A stretch of 64,000 nt of DNA from Siccirubricoccus sp. G192 (GTDB lineage Bacteria > Pseudomonadota > Alphaproteobacteria > Acetobacterales > Acetobacteraceae). The stretch lies in contig NZ_JAHREN010000001.1 of the NCBI RefSeq assembly GCF_019084075.1, positions 4,242,501-4,306,500 on the forward strand. Direction: 5' to 3'. Under the pieces are notes generated by a model, which saw only the letters and a program-made list of their open reading frames with translations, did no database searches and had not been told where the DNA came from. Of the stretch, positions 50,727-60,908 are shown in pieces; the stretch's first letter is position 1; each line of letters opens with the position of its first letter. The position numbers and the translations under genes were made by a program.

Positions 50727-50877
50727 TGCTCAGCTCCTGGAGCCCGTCGCTCCTGCTCGGGCCGATGGCCAGCCCAAGGGGCGACAACCGGCGATATGAT
50801 CAAACTCACGCAAAACGAACGACTAAGCACGGCCATAGACGGCCCAGCCGGACCGCCCCTGACCGTGAGAGGCGCGG

Positions 50878-50905
50878 ACTATACTCGCCGCCCCCCTCCC
50901 GTCAA
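50878..50905 (-). promoter_or_regulatory. near-consensus sigma-70-type promoter for rpsM-rpsK-rpoA-rplQ
   Basis: On the minus strand TTGACG (50905-50900) and TATAGT (50883-50878) are separated by 16 bp. This is the best vegetative promoter match found in the window. It lies directly after the adk stop and about 150 bp before the rpsM start, so the rpsM group probably has its own transcription start near 50870 as well as read-through from adk. Confidence 0.75.
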
Positions 50906-50913
50906 GCCCATGG

Positions 50914-51568
50914 CTACCGCACCGGGCCGAGAATGGCAGCGATCTGCCGCGCCACCTCGTCCATCTCCGCCATGCCGTCCACCACCCGGAGGGTGCCCTG
51001 CGCGGCGTAATAGGGCAGCAGGGGGGGCCGTCTGGCGATGATAGGCTTCCAGCCGTGCCGCCACCGTTTCGGCCTTATCATCGGCCCGGCGGGTGAATTC
51101 CGTGCTGCCGCAGGCGTCGCAGATCCCGGCCTGCCTGGGCTGCTTGAAGGTGTCGTGGTAGCCTTCCCCGCACTTCGCGCAGGTGAAGCGGCCGGAGATG
51201 CGCTCCACCAGCGCCGCGTCATCCACCTGCAACTCGATCACATGGTCGAGCGGCATGGATTTCTGCTTGAGCACCGCATCGAGCGCCTCGGCCTGGGGCA
51301 CGGTGCGGGGGAAACCGTCCAGGATGAACCCGCCGGCCACATCGGGCGCGGAAACCCGCTCGGCCAGCATGGCGATGATGATCGCGTCCGGGACCAGCTC
51401 ACCGCGCTCCATGATCGCCTTGGCCTTCCGGCCGATCTCGCTGCCGCTACGGACCTCGGCCCGCAGCATGTCTCCGGTGGAGATTTGCCGCAGTCCGTAG
51501 CGATCCTCGAGCCTTTTGGCCTGGGTGCCCTTTCCGGCGCCTGGCGGGCCGAGCAGGATCAGGTTCAT
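50914..51568 (-). CDS. adk: adenylate kinase, frameshifted near C-terminus in this sequence
   Basis: Essential enzyme balancing ATP, ADP and AMP. ATG 51568 gives [20 protein letters not shown] with the P-loop at residues 7-15. AMP-binding [17 protein letters not shown] and [18 protein letters not shown] follow. The lid has four Cys ([12 protein letters not shown] and [10 protein letters not shown]), a zinc-type lid. After [11 protein letters not shown] the frame breaks at a G7 run (51021-51027, plus strand). With six bases it reads [26 protein letters not shown] and stops at 50914, giving about 218 residues, normal. A true null would not be viable, which points to a sequence error. Confidence 0.93.
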
Positions 51569-51584
51569 GCGTCCCTTCCCTTCG

Positions 51585-52943
51585 TCAGCGCCCTCGCGGC
51601 GCACCCCGGCCACCAAGCCGGGCCTTGCGGATCAGTCCTTCGTACTGATGCGCAAACAGATGCGACTGTATCTGCGCCACCGTGTCCATGGTGACCGAGA
51701 CGATGATCAACAATGAGGTCCCGCCGAAATAGAAGGGCACGCCGTAATTGCTGATCAGGATCTCCGGCAGGATGCAGACCACGGAAAGATAGATCGCCCC
51801 CACCGCGGTCAGGCGGGTCAGCACCCGGTCGAAATAATCTGCCGTGTGCTGGCCGGGCCGGATGCCCGGAATGAACCCCCCATACTTCTTCAGGTTGTCC
51901 GCTGTCTCCTGCGGGTTGAAGACCACGGCAGTATAGAAGAAGGCGAAGAAGATGATCAACGCCATGTAGAGCGCCATGTATAGCGGCTGCCCATGCGCGA
52001 GCAGGTTGGCGATCCTGGTCAGCCAGCCCTCATCCGCAGGATCGGTGGAAAAACCCGCGACCGTCGCCGGCAGCAGCAGCAGCGAGGAGGCGAAGATCGG
52101 CGGGATGACGCCGGCGGTGTTCAGTTTCAGGGGCAGATGCGTGTTCTCGCCGCCGAACATCCGGTTGCCGACCTGGCGCTTCGGATATTGCACCGGAATC
52201 CGCCGCTGCGCCTGCTCCACGAAAACCACTAGGCAGATCACCGCTATGGCGACCAGCAGGAAGAAGATGATGAAGAAGGTGGAAAGTGCGCCGGTGCGCC
52301 CCAGCTCCAGCGTCGCCACCAGGGCCGAGGGCAGGTTGGCGACGATGCCGGCGAAGATGATGAGGCTGATGCCGTTGCCGACGCCGCGCGCGGTGATCTG
52401 CTCCCCCAGCCACATCAGGAACATGGTGCCGCCGACCAGCGTGATGACGCAGGAAAGCAGGAAGAAGGTACCGGGATTCTGCACCGCAGGCCCGAAATTG
52501 CCCCGCATTCCTTGCAGCCCTATCGCAATGCCCCAGGCCTGGAAGACGGCGATCAGCACCGTCAGATAGCGGGTATATTGGTTGAGCTTCTTCCGCCCGG
52601 ATTCGCCTTCCTTCTTGAGCGCCTCAAGCGTCGGCACCGCCGCCGTCATCAACTGAATGATGATGCTGGCCGAGATGTAGGGCATGATATTCAGCGCGAA
52701 GACCGTCATGCGACCAAGCGCGCCGCCGGTGAACATGTCGAACATGCCGAGGATCCCGCCGCCATGCTGGCGCAGGATTTCCCCCATCACGGCGGCATCC
52801 ACCCCCGGTACCGGCACATAGGTGCCGATCCGGTAGACCAGCAGCGCGCCCAGGGTAAACCAGATGCGCTTCTTGAGCTCGGTGGCCTTGGACAGCACGC
52901 CAAGGTTCAGATTGGCCGCAAGTTGTTCAGCGGCGGAGGCCAT
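51585..52943 (-). CDS. secY: preprotein translocase channel subunit SecY
   Basis: Core of the Sec translocon; 452 residues with ten membrane helices. The N-terminus [27 protein letters not shown] is alphaproteobacterial in style. [30 protein letters not shown] (helix 2b region), GIGNGIS-like [18 protein letters not shown] and [20 protein letters not shown] are diagnostic. GAGGAGGG lies about 14 bp upstream of the ATG. A 119-bp structured spacer separates it from rplO; adk follows 16 bp later. Confidence 0.98.
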   Translation of the reverse strand: MASAAEQLAANLNLGVLSKATELKKRIWFTLGALLVYRIGTYVPVPGVDAAVMGEILRQHGGGILGMFDMFTGGALGRMTVFALNIMPYISASIIIQLMTAAVPTLEALKKEGESGRKKLNQYTRYLTVLIAVFQAWGIAIGLQGMRGNFGPAVQNPGTFFLLSCVITLVGGTMFLMWLGEQITARGVGNGISLIIFAGIVANLPSALVATLELGRTGALSTFFIIFFLLVAIAVICLVVFVEQAQRRIPVQYPKRQVGNRMFGGENTHLPLKLNTAGVIPPIFASSLLLLPATVAGFSTDPADEGWLTRIANLLAHGQPLYMALYMALIIFFAFFYTAVVFNPQETADNLKKYGGFIPGIRPGQHTADYFDRVLTRLTAVGAIYLSVVCILPEILISNYGVPFYFGGTSLLIIVSVTMDTVAQIQSHLFAHQYEGLIRKARLGGRGAPRGR

Positions 52944-52966
52944 GGCCGTCTAACCCTCCTCACGAC

Positions 52967-53058
52967 TGCGGCGCCCCCAACCGGGGCGGAAGCACCCCGG
53001 CCGTGGCGCCGCAGCCACGAACACAGCCTGTAGGTAGCTGTCGCCCGGCCGGGCGACA
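52967..53058 (-). other. structured spacer between rplO and secY, possible regulatory RNA
   Basis: Read on the minus strand, a 20-bp perfect palindrome (TGTCGCCCGG/CCGGGCGACA, 53039-53058) begins 4 nt after the rplO stop. A second structure follows: outer arms TGCGGCGCC/GGCGCCGCA (52967-52975 and 53005-53013) enclose an inner CCGGGG/CCCCGG hairpin (52981-53000). It ends about 15 nt before the secY ribosome site. Two strong hairpins in an otherwise tightly packed operon suggest an attenuator, processing site or translational control of secY. Confidence 0.5.
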
Positions 53059-53062
53059 AGCG

Positions 53063-53557
53063 TCACTCTGTAGCAGGCGCCTCGGCAGGCGGATTCAGCA
53101 ACGTGATCGTGCCGCCCGCCGCCTGGACCGCCGCCACTGCCGTGGCGGAAGCGCCCGATACGGTGATGCTGACCGCCCGAGTCAGCGCCCCATGGCCGAG
53201 CAGCCGAACGCCGTCGAATTTCGAGCCGGAGCGGACGATGCCGGCTTCGCGCAGCTTGGCCTCGTCGATCGGCTCGCCGGCCACCAGCCGGCCCGACTCG
53301 ATCGCCTGGTCAAGCGCGCCGAGATTCAGCGGTGCATAGACCTTGCGGAACGGATTGACGAAACCCCGCTTCGGCAGACGACGATAGATCGGCAGCTGGC
53401 CGCCCTCGAAGCCGTTCAGGGCCACGCCCGAACGGGCCTTCTGGCCCTTTACACCCTTGCCCGAGGTCTTGCCCTTGCCGGAGCCGATGCCGCGGCCCAG
53501 CCGCTTCGACTTGTGGCGCGCGCCCGCATTGTCGCGCAGCTCGTTGAGCTTCATCAC
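53063..53557 (-). CDS. rplO: 50S ribosomal protein L15
   Basis: Large-subunit core protein; 164 residues. [43 protein letters not shown]-type N-terminus (basic, Gly-rich) is diagnostic, as is [17 protein letters not shown]. The C-terminal domain has [20 protein letters not shown] and a short acidic tail. Confidence 0.98.
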   Translation of the reverse strand: MMKLNELRDNAGARHKSKRLGRGIGSGKGKTSGKGVKGQKARSGVALNGFEGGQLPIYRRLPKRGFVNPFRKVYAPLNLGALDQAIESGRLVAGEPIDEAKLREAGIVRSGSKFDGVRLLGHGALTRAVSITVSGASATAVAAVQAAGGTITLLNPPAEAPATE

Positions 53558-53570
53558 AGAATCCTCCCGC

Positions 53571-53759
53571 TCAGCCTTCCACCCTGATGAGGTGGGCGAC
53601 CTTGCGGATCATGCCGCGAACCGCCGGAGTGTCCTCCAGCTCCCGCGAGCGGTGCATCTTGTTGAGGCCAAGCCCGATCAGCGTCTCCCGCTGGCCCGGC
53701 TTGCGGCCGATCGGTGACCCGGTCTGGGTCACCTTCACGGTCTTCTTCTGGTCAGACAC
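53571..53759 (-). CDS. rpmD: 50S ribosomal protein L30 (GTG start)
   Basis: A 62-residue protein. The start is GTG at 53759 ([20 protein letters not shown]), inside the last codons of rpsE (8-bp overlap). [20 protein letters not shown] and [19 protein letters not shown] are diagnostic. An ATG at 53786 would add nine Arg-rich residues that are rpsE read in another frame. Confidence 0.95.
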   Translation of the reverse strand: MSDQKKTVKVTQTGSPIGRKPGQRETLIGLGLNKMHRSRELEDTPAVRGMIRKVAHLIRVEG

Positions 53760-54384
53760 TCGCCGCCTCCTGCGCCGGCAGGTCAACCACCGGCTGATCC
53801 TTCCGCGGGCCGAGCAGGTCAGCGACCTTCTTGCCGCGCCGCGCCGCCACGGCGCGCGGGCTGGTGGCCCGCGTCAATGCCGCGAAGGTCGCCTTGATCA
53901 TGTTGTGCGGGTTGGTCGAGCCGGTGCATTTGGCAACCACATCACCCATGCCCAGCGTCTCGAACACCGCGCGCATCGGACCGCCGGCGATGATGCCGGT
54001 GCCGGCGGGCGCCGCCCGCAGGATCACCCGTCCGGCGCCGAATTCGCCGATGGTGTCGTGGTGCAGGGTGCGGCCTTCGCGCATCGGCACGCGCACCATG
54101 GTGCGCTTCGCCTGCTCGGTTGCCTTGCGGATCGCCTCAGGCACCTCGCGCGCCTTGCCGGCGCCCCAGCCGACCCGGCCCTTCTGGTCGCCCACCACCA
54201 CCAGGGCGGCGAAGCTGAACCGGCGGCCGCCCTTCACCACCTTGGCCACGCGGTTGATCGTGACGAGCTTGTCCTTCAGTTCGTCGCCGTCGCCCCGCTC
54301 CTGGCGGTTGTCGCGGTCGCGGTCGCGGCCACGCCGCCCGCGGTTGTCGCCGCCCTCGCCACCGCTCCTCGGTTCCCGTGCCAT
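53752..54384 (-). CDS. rpsE: 30S ribosomal protein S5
   Basis: Decoding-fidelity protein; 210 residues. An Arg/Asp-rich, probably disordered N-terminus of about 35 residues ([18 protein letters not shown]) precedes the conserved [55 protein letters not shown] and [14 protein letters not shown] are diagnostic. The end overlaps rpmD by 8 bp. Confidence 0.98.
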   Translation of the reverse strand: MAREPRSGGEGGDNRGRRGRDRDRDNRQERGDGDELKDKLVTINRVAKVVKGGRRFSFAALVVVGDQKGRVGWGAGKAREVPEAIRKATEQAKRTMVRVPMREGRTLHHDTIGEFGAGRVILRAAPAGTGIIAGGPMRAVFETLGMGDVVAKCTGSTNPHNMIKATFAALTRATSPRAVAARRGKKVADLLGPRKDQPVVDLPAQEAASV

Positions 54385-54395
54385 CTAGGTTCTCC

Positions 54396-54758
54396 TCAGA
54401 ACGACAGTCCGCCCTCGCGGGCGGCGTCCGCCAAGGCTTTCACCCGGCCATGGTAGAGATAGGGCCCGCGATCGAACACGACCTTGGTGACGCCCGCGGC
54501 CAGGGCACGCTCAGCCACCATCTTGCCGACAGCGACGGCGGCATCCTTGTCGGCGCCGGTCCGCAGATCGTCGCGCATCGCCTTCTCCAGCGAGCAGGCG
54601 GCGGCCAGGGTCCGGCCCTGGGCGTCGTCGATCACCTGGGCATAGATGTGGCGCCCCGAGCGGAACACGGAAAGCCGCGGCCTCCCGGCGCTCTTGATGC
54701 GCAACTGGTAACGCAGGCGGGCGCGGCGGCGCGTCTGCAATGCAAGCTTGTTGGCCAT
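54396..54758 (-). CDS. rplR: 50S ribosomal protein L18
   Basis: 5S-rRNA-binding protein; 120 residues. [41 protein letters not shown] is diagnostic, as is [26 protein letters not shown] at the end. Its ATG overlaps the rplF stop by 1 bp (TAATG). Confidence 0.98.
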   Translation of the reverse strand: MANKLALQTRRRARLRYQLRIKSAGRPRLSVFRSGRHIYAQVIDDAQGRTLAAACSLEKAMRDDLRTGADKDAAVAVGKMVAERALAAGVTKVVFDRGPYLYHGRVKALADAAREGGLSF

Positions 54759-55291
54759 TACTTCTTCTTACCCTCCTTCCGGAGGATCTGTTCGTTTTCG
54801 TAGCGCACGCCCTTGCCCTTGTAGGGCTCGGGGCCGCGATACGCACGGATCTCGGCGGCAACCTGGCCCACCTGGCGCTTGTCCGCACCCTCCACCTTGA
54901 CGGCGGTCGGACGCTCGCAGGTGATCTTGATGCCCGGCGGGATCGGGTAGCGAACCTCATGGCTGAAGCCAAGATTCAGGACCAGGTCCTTGCCTTGCAC
55001 CGCGGCGCGGTAGCCGGTGCCGGTGATCTCCATCGACTTCGTGAAGCCGGTGGAAACCCCCGTAACCATGCTGTTGATCAGGCTCCGCGTGGTGCCCCAC
55101 ATGGTGCGCGACCGACGATCGTCCCGGCGCGGGCTGACCGCGACTTTCCCGGGTTCGATCATCACCTCAACATCTTCGGTCAGGTCGAGCGAAAGCTCGC
55201 CCAACCTGCCTTTCGCCACCACGGTCCGGCCCTGCAGCGCGACCTGCACGCCCTGAGGAACCGTGACGGGATACTTGCCGACGCGCGACAT
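54758..55291 (-). CDS. rplF: 50S ribosomal protein L6
   Basis: Large-subunit protein near the factor-binding site; 177 residues. [41 protein letters not shown] and the C-terminal [27 protein letters not shown] are diagnostic. Confidence 0.98.
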   Translation of the reverse strand: MSRVGKYPVTVPQGVQVALQGRTVVAKGRLGELSLDLTEDVEVMIEPGKVAVSPRRDDRRSRTMWGTTRSLINSMVTGVSTGFTKSMEITGTGYRAAVQGKDLVLNLGFSHEVRYPIPPGIKITCERPTAVKVEGADKRQVGQVAAEIRAYRGPEPYKGKGVRYENEQILRKEGKKK

Positions 55292-55302
55292 CGCCCGCTC
55301 CC

Positions 55303-55701
55303 CTAGAACACGCGGCAGAGGACCTCGCCGCCAACATTGGCAGCGCGGGCCTCATTGTCGCTCATCACGCCGCGGGGCGTGGACAGGATGGAAATGCCGA
55401 GCCCGTTGTAGAACTTCGGCAACTCCTTGATCTTCGAGTAGACCCGGCGGCCGGGCTTGGAGATGCGGGTGATCTCCTTGATGGCCGGCTCGCCCTCGGA
55501 ATACTTGAGTTCGATGTCAAGGTTGCGGATGCCGGGGCGAAGCTCCTCCATGCGCCAAGCGCGGATGTAACCCTCGCGCTTCAGCACCTCGAGAACATCC
55601 GCGCGCAGCCGGCTGGCCGGCGAGACGCAACGCGTCTGCCTGGCCCGCTGCGCATTGCGGATGCGGGTGAGCATGTCCCCGAGCGGATCGGAAAGCGACA
55701 T
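55303..55701 (-). CDS. rpsH: 30S ribosomal protein S8
   Basis: 16S-rRNA-binding assembly protein; 132 residues. Begins [54 protein letters not shown] is diagnostic and the protein ends [12 protein letters not shown]. Confidence 0.98.
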   Translation of the reverse strand: MSLSDPLGDMLTRIRNAQRARQTRCVSPASRLRADVLEVLKREGYIRAWRMEELRPGIRNLDIELKYSEGEPAIKEITRISKPGRRVYSKIKELPKFYNGLGISILSTPRGVMSDNEARAANVGGEVLCRVF

Positions 55702-55711
55702 GCGGGCCTCC

Positions 55712-56017
55712 TTACCAGCTCGCCTTGGTCATGCCGGGAAGCTGGCCGGTATTCGCCATCTCCCGCAGCATGTTCCGGCTGAGCTTGAACTTGCGGTAAT
55801 TGCCGCGCGCGCGCCCGGTCAGCTCGCAACGCAGGCGAATGCGGTTGCGGGCGCCATTGCGGGGCAGTTGCGCGAGCTTCAGCGACGCCTCGAACCGCTC
55901 TTCCACCGGAAGGCTGCGGTCCATGACGACATCCTTCAGCGCAGCGCGCTTCGGGGCATGCAGCTTCGCGAGGCGCTCGCGCCGCTTGTTCTTCTCGACT
56001 GCCGAAGTCTTGGCCAT
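55712..56017 (-). CDS. rpsN: 30S ribosomal protein S14
   Basis: Small-subunit head protein; 101 residues from ATG 56017 ([20 protein letters not shown]). [32 protein letters not shown] is diagnostic. No CxxC zinc motif is present, so it is the long zinc-free form. Confidence 0.98.
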   Translation of the reverse strand: MAKTSAVEKNKRRERLAKLHAPKRAALKDVVMDRSLPVEERFEASLKLAQLPRNGARNRIRLRCELTGRARGNYRKFKLSRNMLREMANTGQLPGMTKASW

Positions 56018-56073
56018 GCGGTCTCTGTCCTCCGGAACCTGTCCCAGGCCAGTGCCCAGGCGGTTTTCCAAGA

Positions 56074-56733
56074 TCAGTTGGCGAAAGGAAGCTGGAAAGC
56101 CTTGAGCAGCGCCCGGGCTTCCTTGTCGGTCTTCGCCGTGGTGACGAATTGGATGTCCATGCCGCGGACCGTATCCACCCGATCATAATTGATCTCGGGG
56201 AATACGATCTGCTCCTTCAGGCCGAGCGCGAAATTGCCCCGCCCATCGAAGCCCCGGTTGCCCGGGATCCCGCGGAAGTCCCGGACCCGCGGCAAGGCGA
56301 TGGTCACCAGCCGGTCCAGGAACTCGTACATCCGCGCCTTCCGCAGCGTCACCTTACAGCCAATGGCCTGGCCCTCGCGGATCTTGAACCCCGCGATCGC
56401 CTTCTTGGCCTTGGTCCGCACCGGCTTCTGCCCGGAGATCGCCGTCAGGTCGGCCACCGCGGCATCCAGCTTCTTCTGGTCCGCCGCAGCCTCGCCGACA
56501 CCCATGTTGATGACGATCTTCTGCAGCTTCGGAACCTGCATCGGGTTCGCGTAGCCGAATTCCTCGGTCAACTGCTTCCGTAGCACCTCGGCATAGAGCC
56601 GTTGCAGGCGCGGCGGCTCCGGGGGCGACGCCGCAGCAGCACCGGCCTTGGCCGCGACGGAAGTGACCTTCGCGGCCTCTTCCTTCGGCTCGCCCTTCTT
56701 CGCGGCCTGGGATTTCTTCTGGGAGTCGCTCAT
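56074..56733 (-). CDS. rplE: 50S ribosomal protein L5 with N-terminal extension
   Basis: 5S-rRNA-binding protein; 219 residues against about 180 usually. The first 40 residues are Lys/Ala/Glu-rich ([20 protein letters not shown] onward) and do not belong to the core. The core begins [66 protein letters not shown] and [19 protein letters not shown] are diagnostic. The start overlaps the rplX stop by 4 bp, which supports the long form. Confidence 0.97.
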   Translation of the reverse strand: MSDSQKKSQAAKKGEPKEEAAKVTSVAAKAGAAAASPPEPPRLQRLYAEVLRKQLTEEFGYANPMQVPKLQKIVINMGVGEAAADQKKLDAAVADLTAISGQKPVRTKAKKAIAGFKIREGQAIGCKVTLRKARMYEFLDRLVTIALPRVRDFRGIPGNRGFDGRGNFALGLKEQIVFPEINYDRVDTVRGMDIQFVTTAKTDKEARALLKAFQLPFAN

Positions 56734-57050
56734 GCGTCAAGCACCTCGCCGGAACCCTTCGCCACGCGCACCTTCTTCCCGTCCTCGAGGAGGCGGAAGC
56801 CGACGCGCGTCGGCTTGTCGGATTTCGGATCAATCAGCGCCAGGTTGGAGAGGTGGATCGGTGCCTCCTTCTCCTGGATGCCACCCGGCGCATTCATGCC
56901 GCGCGGCTTCTGGTGCCGCTTCACCACATGCACGCCCTGGACCAGCGCGCGGTCCTCGGTCGGCATCACGCGCAGCACCTCGCCACGCTTGCCCTTGTCG
57001 CGACCGGCCAGCACCTGGACACGGTCTCCCTTGCGGATCTTCGCCGCCAT
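56730..57050 (-). CDS. rplX: 50S ribosomal protein L24
   Basis: Assembly-initiating large-subunit protein; 106 residues. The KOW segment is [62 protein letters not shown] is diagnostic. Confidence 0.98.
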   Translation of the reverse strand: MAAKIRKGDRVQVLAGRDKGKRGEVLRVMPTEDRALVQGVHVVKRHQKPRGMNAPGGIQEKEAPIHLSNLALIDPKSDKPTRVGFRLLEDGKKVRVAKGSGEVLDA

Positions 57051-57052
57051 GG

Positions 57053-57421
57053 TCAGAGGACCTCCGGCGCCAGCGAGATGATCTTCATGTACTTCCGCGC
57101 CCGCAGCTCGCGCACGACCGGGCCGAAGATACGGGTGCCGATCGGTTCGCCCTGCTTGTTGATGAGAACCGCCGCGTTGTTGTCGAAGCGGATCGCGGTG
57201 CCATCGACGCGCCGCACCGGATAGGAGGTGCGGACGATGACGGCACGATGCACCTCACCCTTCTTGACCTTCGCGCGCGGAATCGCCTCCTTCACGGAAA
57301 CGACGATCACGTCGCCGACGCTTGCGGTCCGCCGCTTCGAGCCACCCAGCACCTTGATGCACTGGACGCGACGGGCGCCGGAATTATCGGCGACGTCGAG
57401 ATTGCTTTCGGGATGGATCAT
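57053..57421 (-). CDS. rplN: 50S ribosomal protein L14
   Basis: 122 residues. [20 protein letters not shown] (usually MIQ at the N-terminus), [23 protein letters not shown] and [28 protein letters not shown] are diagnostic. Confidence 0.99.
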   Translation of the reverse strand: MIHPESNLDVADNSGARRVQCIKVLGGSKRRTASVGDVIVVSVKEAIPRAKVKKGEVHRAVIVRTSYPVRRVDGTAIRFDNNAAVLINKQGEPIGTRIFGPVVRELRARKYMKIISLAPEVL

Positions 57422-57432
57422 CTACCCCTCCC

Positions 57433-57702
57433 TCAGCCCTGCGCCGCGGTGGCGTCGGACAGCGCTTCGCCATTCCGCTGCACCACCATCCAGGCCTTGC
57501 GCTTGGACAGCGGCGGGCACTCCTCGATCTGCACCACGTCGCCTTCCTTGCACAGGTTGGCTTCGTCATGCGCGGCATACTTCTTAGAACGCCGGATGAA
57601 CTTCTTGTAGAGCGGATGCATCACGCGACGCTCGACAAGAACGGTGACCGTCTTGTCCATCTTGTCGCTGACCACCCGGCCCGTGAGGACGCGCTTCGGC
57701 AT
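57433..57702 (-). CDS. rpsQ: 30S ribosomal protein S17
   Basis: 16S-rRNA-binding protein; 89 residues from ATG 57702 ([20 protein letters not shown]). [21 protein letters not shown] and [21 protein letters not shown] are diagnostic. A further ATG at 57720 would only add RRPAA-type residues and lies inside the rpmC end. Confidence 0.97.
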   Translation of the reverse strand: MPKRVLTGRVVSDKMDKTVTVLVERRVMHPLYKKFIRRSKKYAAHDEANLCKEGDVVQIEECPPLSKRKAWMVVQRNGEALSDATAAQG

Positions 57703-57716
57703 CGCCGCTGGTCTCC

Positions 57717-57932
57717 TCAAGCCTTCGGTTGCGCCGAAGCGGTACGCTGCCGCTCCGACATGATTGTCTTGATCCGCGCGATGTCGCGGCGAACCACCTT
57801 GATACGGCCGGTCGCCTCGAGCTGGCCGGTCGCGCGTTGGAAGCGCAGATTGAACTGCTCCTTGCGGAGGTCCAGCAGTTGCGCCTGGAGCTCATCCGGC
57901 GTTTTGACGCGGATGTCGCCGATCTTGGTCAT
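57717..57932 (-). CDS. rpmC: 50S ribosomal protein L29
   Basis: Exit-tunnel protein; 71 residues of two helices. [20 protein letters not shown] and [37 protein letters not shown] are diagnostic. Confidence 0.98.
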   Translation of the reverse strand: MTKIGDIRVKTPDELQAQLLDLRKEQFNLRFQRATGQLEATGRIKVVRRDIARIKTIMSERQRTASAQPKA

Positions 57933-57936
57933 GGCC

Positions 57937-58359
57937 TTACGCCTCCGACGCGCCGAGGCGCGCCACGATCTTGGTCCTGATCGGCAGCTTCGCCGCGCCG
58001 AGGGTCAGCGCTTCCCGCGCCGTGTCCTGCGACACGCCGTCGATCTCGAACATGACCCTGCCGGGCTTGATGCGGGCCACCCAGTATTCCGGCGCGCCCT
58101 TGCCGGAGCCCATGCGGACCTCGGCCGGCTTGGTCGAGACCGGCACGTCCGGGAAGATGCGGATCCACACCCGGCCCTGGCGCTTCATGGCGCGCGTGAT
58201 GGCCCGCCGTGCCGCCTCGATCTGGCGTGCGGTCACCCGCTCCGGCTCCAGCGCCTTCAGGCCGAAGCCACCGAAGCTGAGCGAGAAGCCACCCTTGGCC
58301 AAGCCATGGATGCGGCCCTTATGGGCCTTGCGGGAATTGGTGCGCTTGGGCTGCAGCAT
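57937..58359 (-). CDS. rplP: 50S ribosomal protein L16
   Basis: Large-subunit protein near the A site; 140 residues. [20 protein letters not shown] (many relatives have KFRK here), [44 protein letters not shown] and [17 protein letters not shown] are diagnostic. Confidence 0.98.
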   Translation of the reverse strand: MLQPKRTNSRKAHKGRIHGLAKGGFSLSFGGFGLKALEPERVTARQIEAARRAITRAMKRQGRVWIRIFPDVPVSTKPAEVRMGSGKGAPEYWVARIKPGRVMFEIDGVSQDTAREALTLGAAKLPIRTKIVARLGASEA

Positions 58360-58372
58360 TTCAGTCCATCCC

Positions 58373-59050
58373 TCAGCGCTGCGGCGCCTGTTCGGCGGCG
58401 CGCTTGTCCTGGGCCTGCGGATCGTGCGCCAGGATCTCCCCCTTGAAGATCCAGACCTTCACGCCGCAGGTGCCATAGGTCGTCTTGGCCGTGGCGGTGC
58501 CGTAGTCGATATCGGCGCGCAGCGTGTGCAACGGCACCCGGCCCTCGCGGTACCACTCCATGCGCGCGATCTCGGCGCCGCCCAGCCTGCCGGAGCAGTT
58601 GATGCGGATGCCGCCGGCCCCGAGCCGCATGGCGCTCTGCACGGCGCGCTTCATGGCGCGGCGGAAGGCGACCCGGCGCTCCAACTGCTGCGCAATGTTC
58701 TCGGCCACCAGCACCGCGTCGATCTCGGGCTTGCGGATCTCGACGATGTTCAGCGAGACCTCGGCCCCGGCGAGCTTCGCCAGGTCCTTCCGCAGCACCT
58801 CGATATCCGCGCCCTTCTTGCCGATCACGACGCCCGGGCGGGCGGCATGGATCGTCACCCGCGGCTTCTTCGCCGGGCGCTCGATCACCACGCGGCTCAC
58901 GCCAGCGCCCTTGAGGCGGGTGCGCAGCGTCTCGCGCAGCTTCAGATCCTCGTGCAGCAGCTTGGAATAGTCGGCGCCGGCGAACCAGCGGCTGTCCCAG
59001 GTGCGGTTGATGCCGAGCCTGAAGCCAATCGGATTGACCTTGTGACCCAT
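58373..59050 (-). CDS. rpsC: 30S ribosomal protein S3
   Basis: mRNA-entry protein; 225 residues. [20 protein letters not shown], the KH domain with [20 protein letters not shown], and [39 protein letters not shown] are diagnostic. Confidence 0.98.
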   Translation of the reverse strand: MGHKVNPIGFRLGINRTWDSRWFAGADYSKLLHEDLKLRETLRTRLKGAGVSRVVIERPAKKPRVTIHAARPGVVIGKKGADIEVLRKDLAKLAGAEVSLNIVEIRKPEIDAVLVAENIAQQLERRVAFRRAMKRAVQSAMRLGAGGIRINCSGRLGGAEIARMEWYREGRVPLHTLRADIDYGTATAKTTYGTCGVKVWIFKGEILAHDPQAQDKRAAEQAPQR

Positions 59051-59052
59051 GG

Positions 59053-59454
59053 TTACGCGGCCTCCTGCTGCGCCGGCGCCGCGGCCGGCTGTTCAGCCAC
59101 CACGATCTTGAGATGGCTGAACCACTTCTCCACCCGCGCGGCCCGACCGCGGCCACGGGCCTGGAAGCGCTTCATCACCTGCGACCGGCCAACCTCGGCG
59201 CGGGACACGACCAGCTGGTCGACGTCGAGCTGATGGTTGTTCTCGGCATTGGCGATCGCGCTTTCCAGCGTCTTCTTCACGGTCTGCGCGATGCGGCGCT
59301 TGCTGAAGGTCAGCGTCGCCACCGCCTCCTGCACGCGGTTGCCGCGGATCATCGCCGCCACCAGGTTCAGCTTGCGCGGGCTCACCCGGATATTGCGGGT
59401 AATGGCCTGCGCCTCGGTTTCGGCGAGCGTGCGCTCATGCTTCGGCTTGCTCAT
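59053..59454 (-). CDS. rplV: 50S ribosomal protein L22
   Basis: Exit-tunnel protein; 133 residues. [51 protein letters not shown] and [20 protein letters not shown] are diagnostic. A short Ala/Gln tail ends the protein. Confidence 0.98.
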   Translation of the reverse strand: MSKPKHERTLAETEAQAITRNIRVSPRKLNLVAAMIRGNRVQEAVATLTFSKRRIAQTVKKTLESAIANAENNHQLDVDQLVVSRAEVGRSQVMKRFQARGRGRAARVEKWFSHLKIVVAEQPAAAPAQQEAA

Positions 59455-59458
59455 CGCA

Positions 59459-59737
59459 TCAGCCCCGCTTCGCCCGCTTGTCGGACGAGTGACCGGTGAA
59501 GGTGCGGGTCGGCGAGAACTCGCCGAACTTGTGCCCCACCATGTTCTCGGTCACCTGCACCGGAATGAACTTCTTCCCGTTGTAGACGCCGAAGGTCAGG
59601 CCCACGAACTGCGGCAGGATGGTGCTGCGGCGGGACCAGATCTTGATGATCTCATTGCGGGTGGAAGCCCGGGCGGCTTCCGCCTTGTTCAGCAGGTAAC
59701 CGTCAACGAACGGTCCCTTCCAGACACTGCGCGGCAT
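59459..59737 (-). CDS. rpsS: 30S ribosomal protein S19
   Basis: Small-subunit head protein; 92 residues. [68 protein letters not shown] are diagnostic. Confidence 0.99.
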   Translation of the reverse strand: MPRSVWKGPFVDGYLLNKAEAARASTRNEIIKIWSRRSTILPQFVGLTFGVYNGKKFIPVQVTENMVGHKFGEFSPTRTFTGHSSDKRAKRG

Positions 59738-59743
59738 GGCCCG

Positions 59744-60580
59744 TCAGCCCTTCGTCGCGTGGCGGCGCCGGACAATCAACCGGTCCGTCCGCTTGTTGTT
59801 GCGCGTCTTCGCGCCCTTGGTCGGCTTGCCCCATGGCGTCACGGGATGGCGGCCACCGCTGGTGCGGCCCTCGCCACCACCATGCGGGTGGTCGACCGGG
59901 TTCATCACGACGCCGCGGTTGTGCGGGCGCCGGCCCAGCCAGCGGGAACGGCCAGCCTTGCCGATCTGCTGGTTGGAATTGTCTGGGTTCGACACGGCGC
60001 CAACCGTCGCCATGCATTCCGCCCGCACCGTCCGGACCTCGCCCGACATGAGCTTGATCTGCGCATAGCCGGCATCCTTGCCGACCAGCTGCACATAGGT
60101 GCCCGCTGCGCGCGCGACCTTGCCGCCGGCGCCCGGCTTCAGCTCGACATTGTGGACGATGGTGCCGACCGGAATGCCGGCCAGCGGCATGGCATTGCCC
60201 GGCTTGATATCGGCGCGCTCGGCCGCCAACACGCTATCGCCGGCCTTCAGCCGCTGCGGTGCCAGGATATAGGCGAGTTCGCCATCCTGATACTTCAGCA
60301 GCGCGATCCAGGCGGTGCGGTTCGGGTCGTACTCCAGCCGCTCGACCAGCGCCGACACGCCGAGCTTGGCGCGGCGCTTGAAATCGACATGACGGTAGGT
60401 CTGCTTGTGCCCACCGCCACGAAACCGGACCGTGGTGCGGCCGTGGTTGTTGCGGCCGCCCGAGGAGTGCTTTCCCTCGGTCAACTGCTTGACCGGCTTG
60501 CCCTTCCAGAGCTCATCCCGCTTCACCAGGATGGTGCCGCGGAGGCTGGGGGTGACCGGATTGAAGTTCCTTAGCGCCAT
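59744..60580 (-). CDS. rplB: 50S ribosomal protein L2
   Basis: Peptidyl-transferase-centre protein; 278 residues. [51 protein letters not shown] and the catalytic-centre loop [32 protein letters not shown] are diagnostic. Confidence 0.99.
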   Translation of the reverse strand: MALRNFNPVTPSLRGTILVKRDELWKGKPVKQLTEGKHSSGGRNNHGRTTVRFRGGGHKQTYRHVDFKRRAKLGVSALVERLEYDPNRTAWIALLKYQDGELAYILAPQRLKAGDSVLAAERADIKPGNAMPLAGIPVGTIVHNVELKPGAGGKVARAAGTYVQLVGKDAGYAQIKLMSGEVRTVRAECMATVGAVSNPDNSNQQIGKAGRSRWLGRRPHNRGVVMNPVDHPHGGGEGRTSGGRHPVTPWGKPTKGAKTRNNKRTDRLIVRRRHATKG

Positions 60581-60584
60581 GACG

Positions 60585-60908
60585 TCACGCGAGTCCCGTC
60601 GTCAGGTCGATGCTCTGGCCCTCGGCCAGCCGCACCATGGCCTTCTTCCAATCGGACCGCCGCCCGTTCCGGCCGCGGAATTTCTTGGTCTTGCCCTTCA
60701 TCACCAGCGTGTTCACCGCCAGGACCTTCACGCCGAAGAGTCCCTCGATGGCCGCCCGGATCTGCGGCTTGGTGGCATCGATCGCCACCTTGAACACGAC
60801 CTGGTTCTTGTCGGACAGCGCCGTCGCCTTCTCCGTCACCAGGGGCGACAGGACGGTCTGGTACATCCGTTCCTTGGAGATGACCGGCTTCGCCTGCGTC
60901 TCGCTCAC
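60585..60908 (-). CDS. rplW: 50S ribosomal protein L23
   Basis: Exit-site protein that docks trigger factor and SRP; 107 residues. [75 protein letters not shown] are diagnostic. Overlaps rplD by 4 bp. Confidence 0.98.
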   Translation of the reverse strand: MSETQAKPVISKERMYQTVLSPLVTEKATALSDKNQVVFKVAIDATKPQIRAAIEGLFGVKVLAVNTLVMKGKTKKFRGRNGRRSDWKKAMVRLAEGQSIDLTTGLA

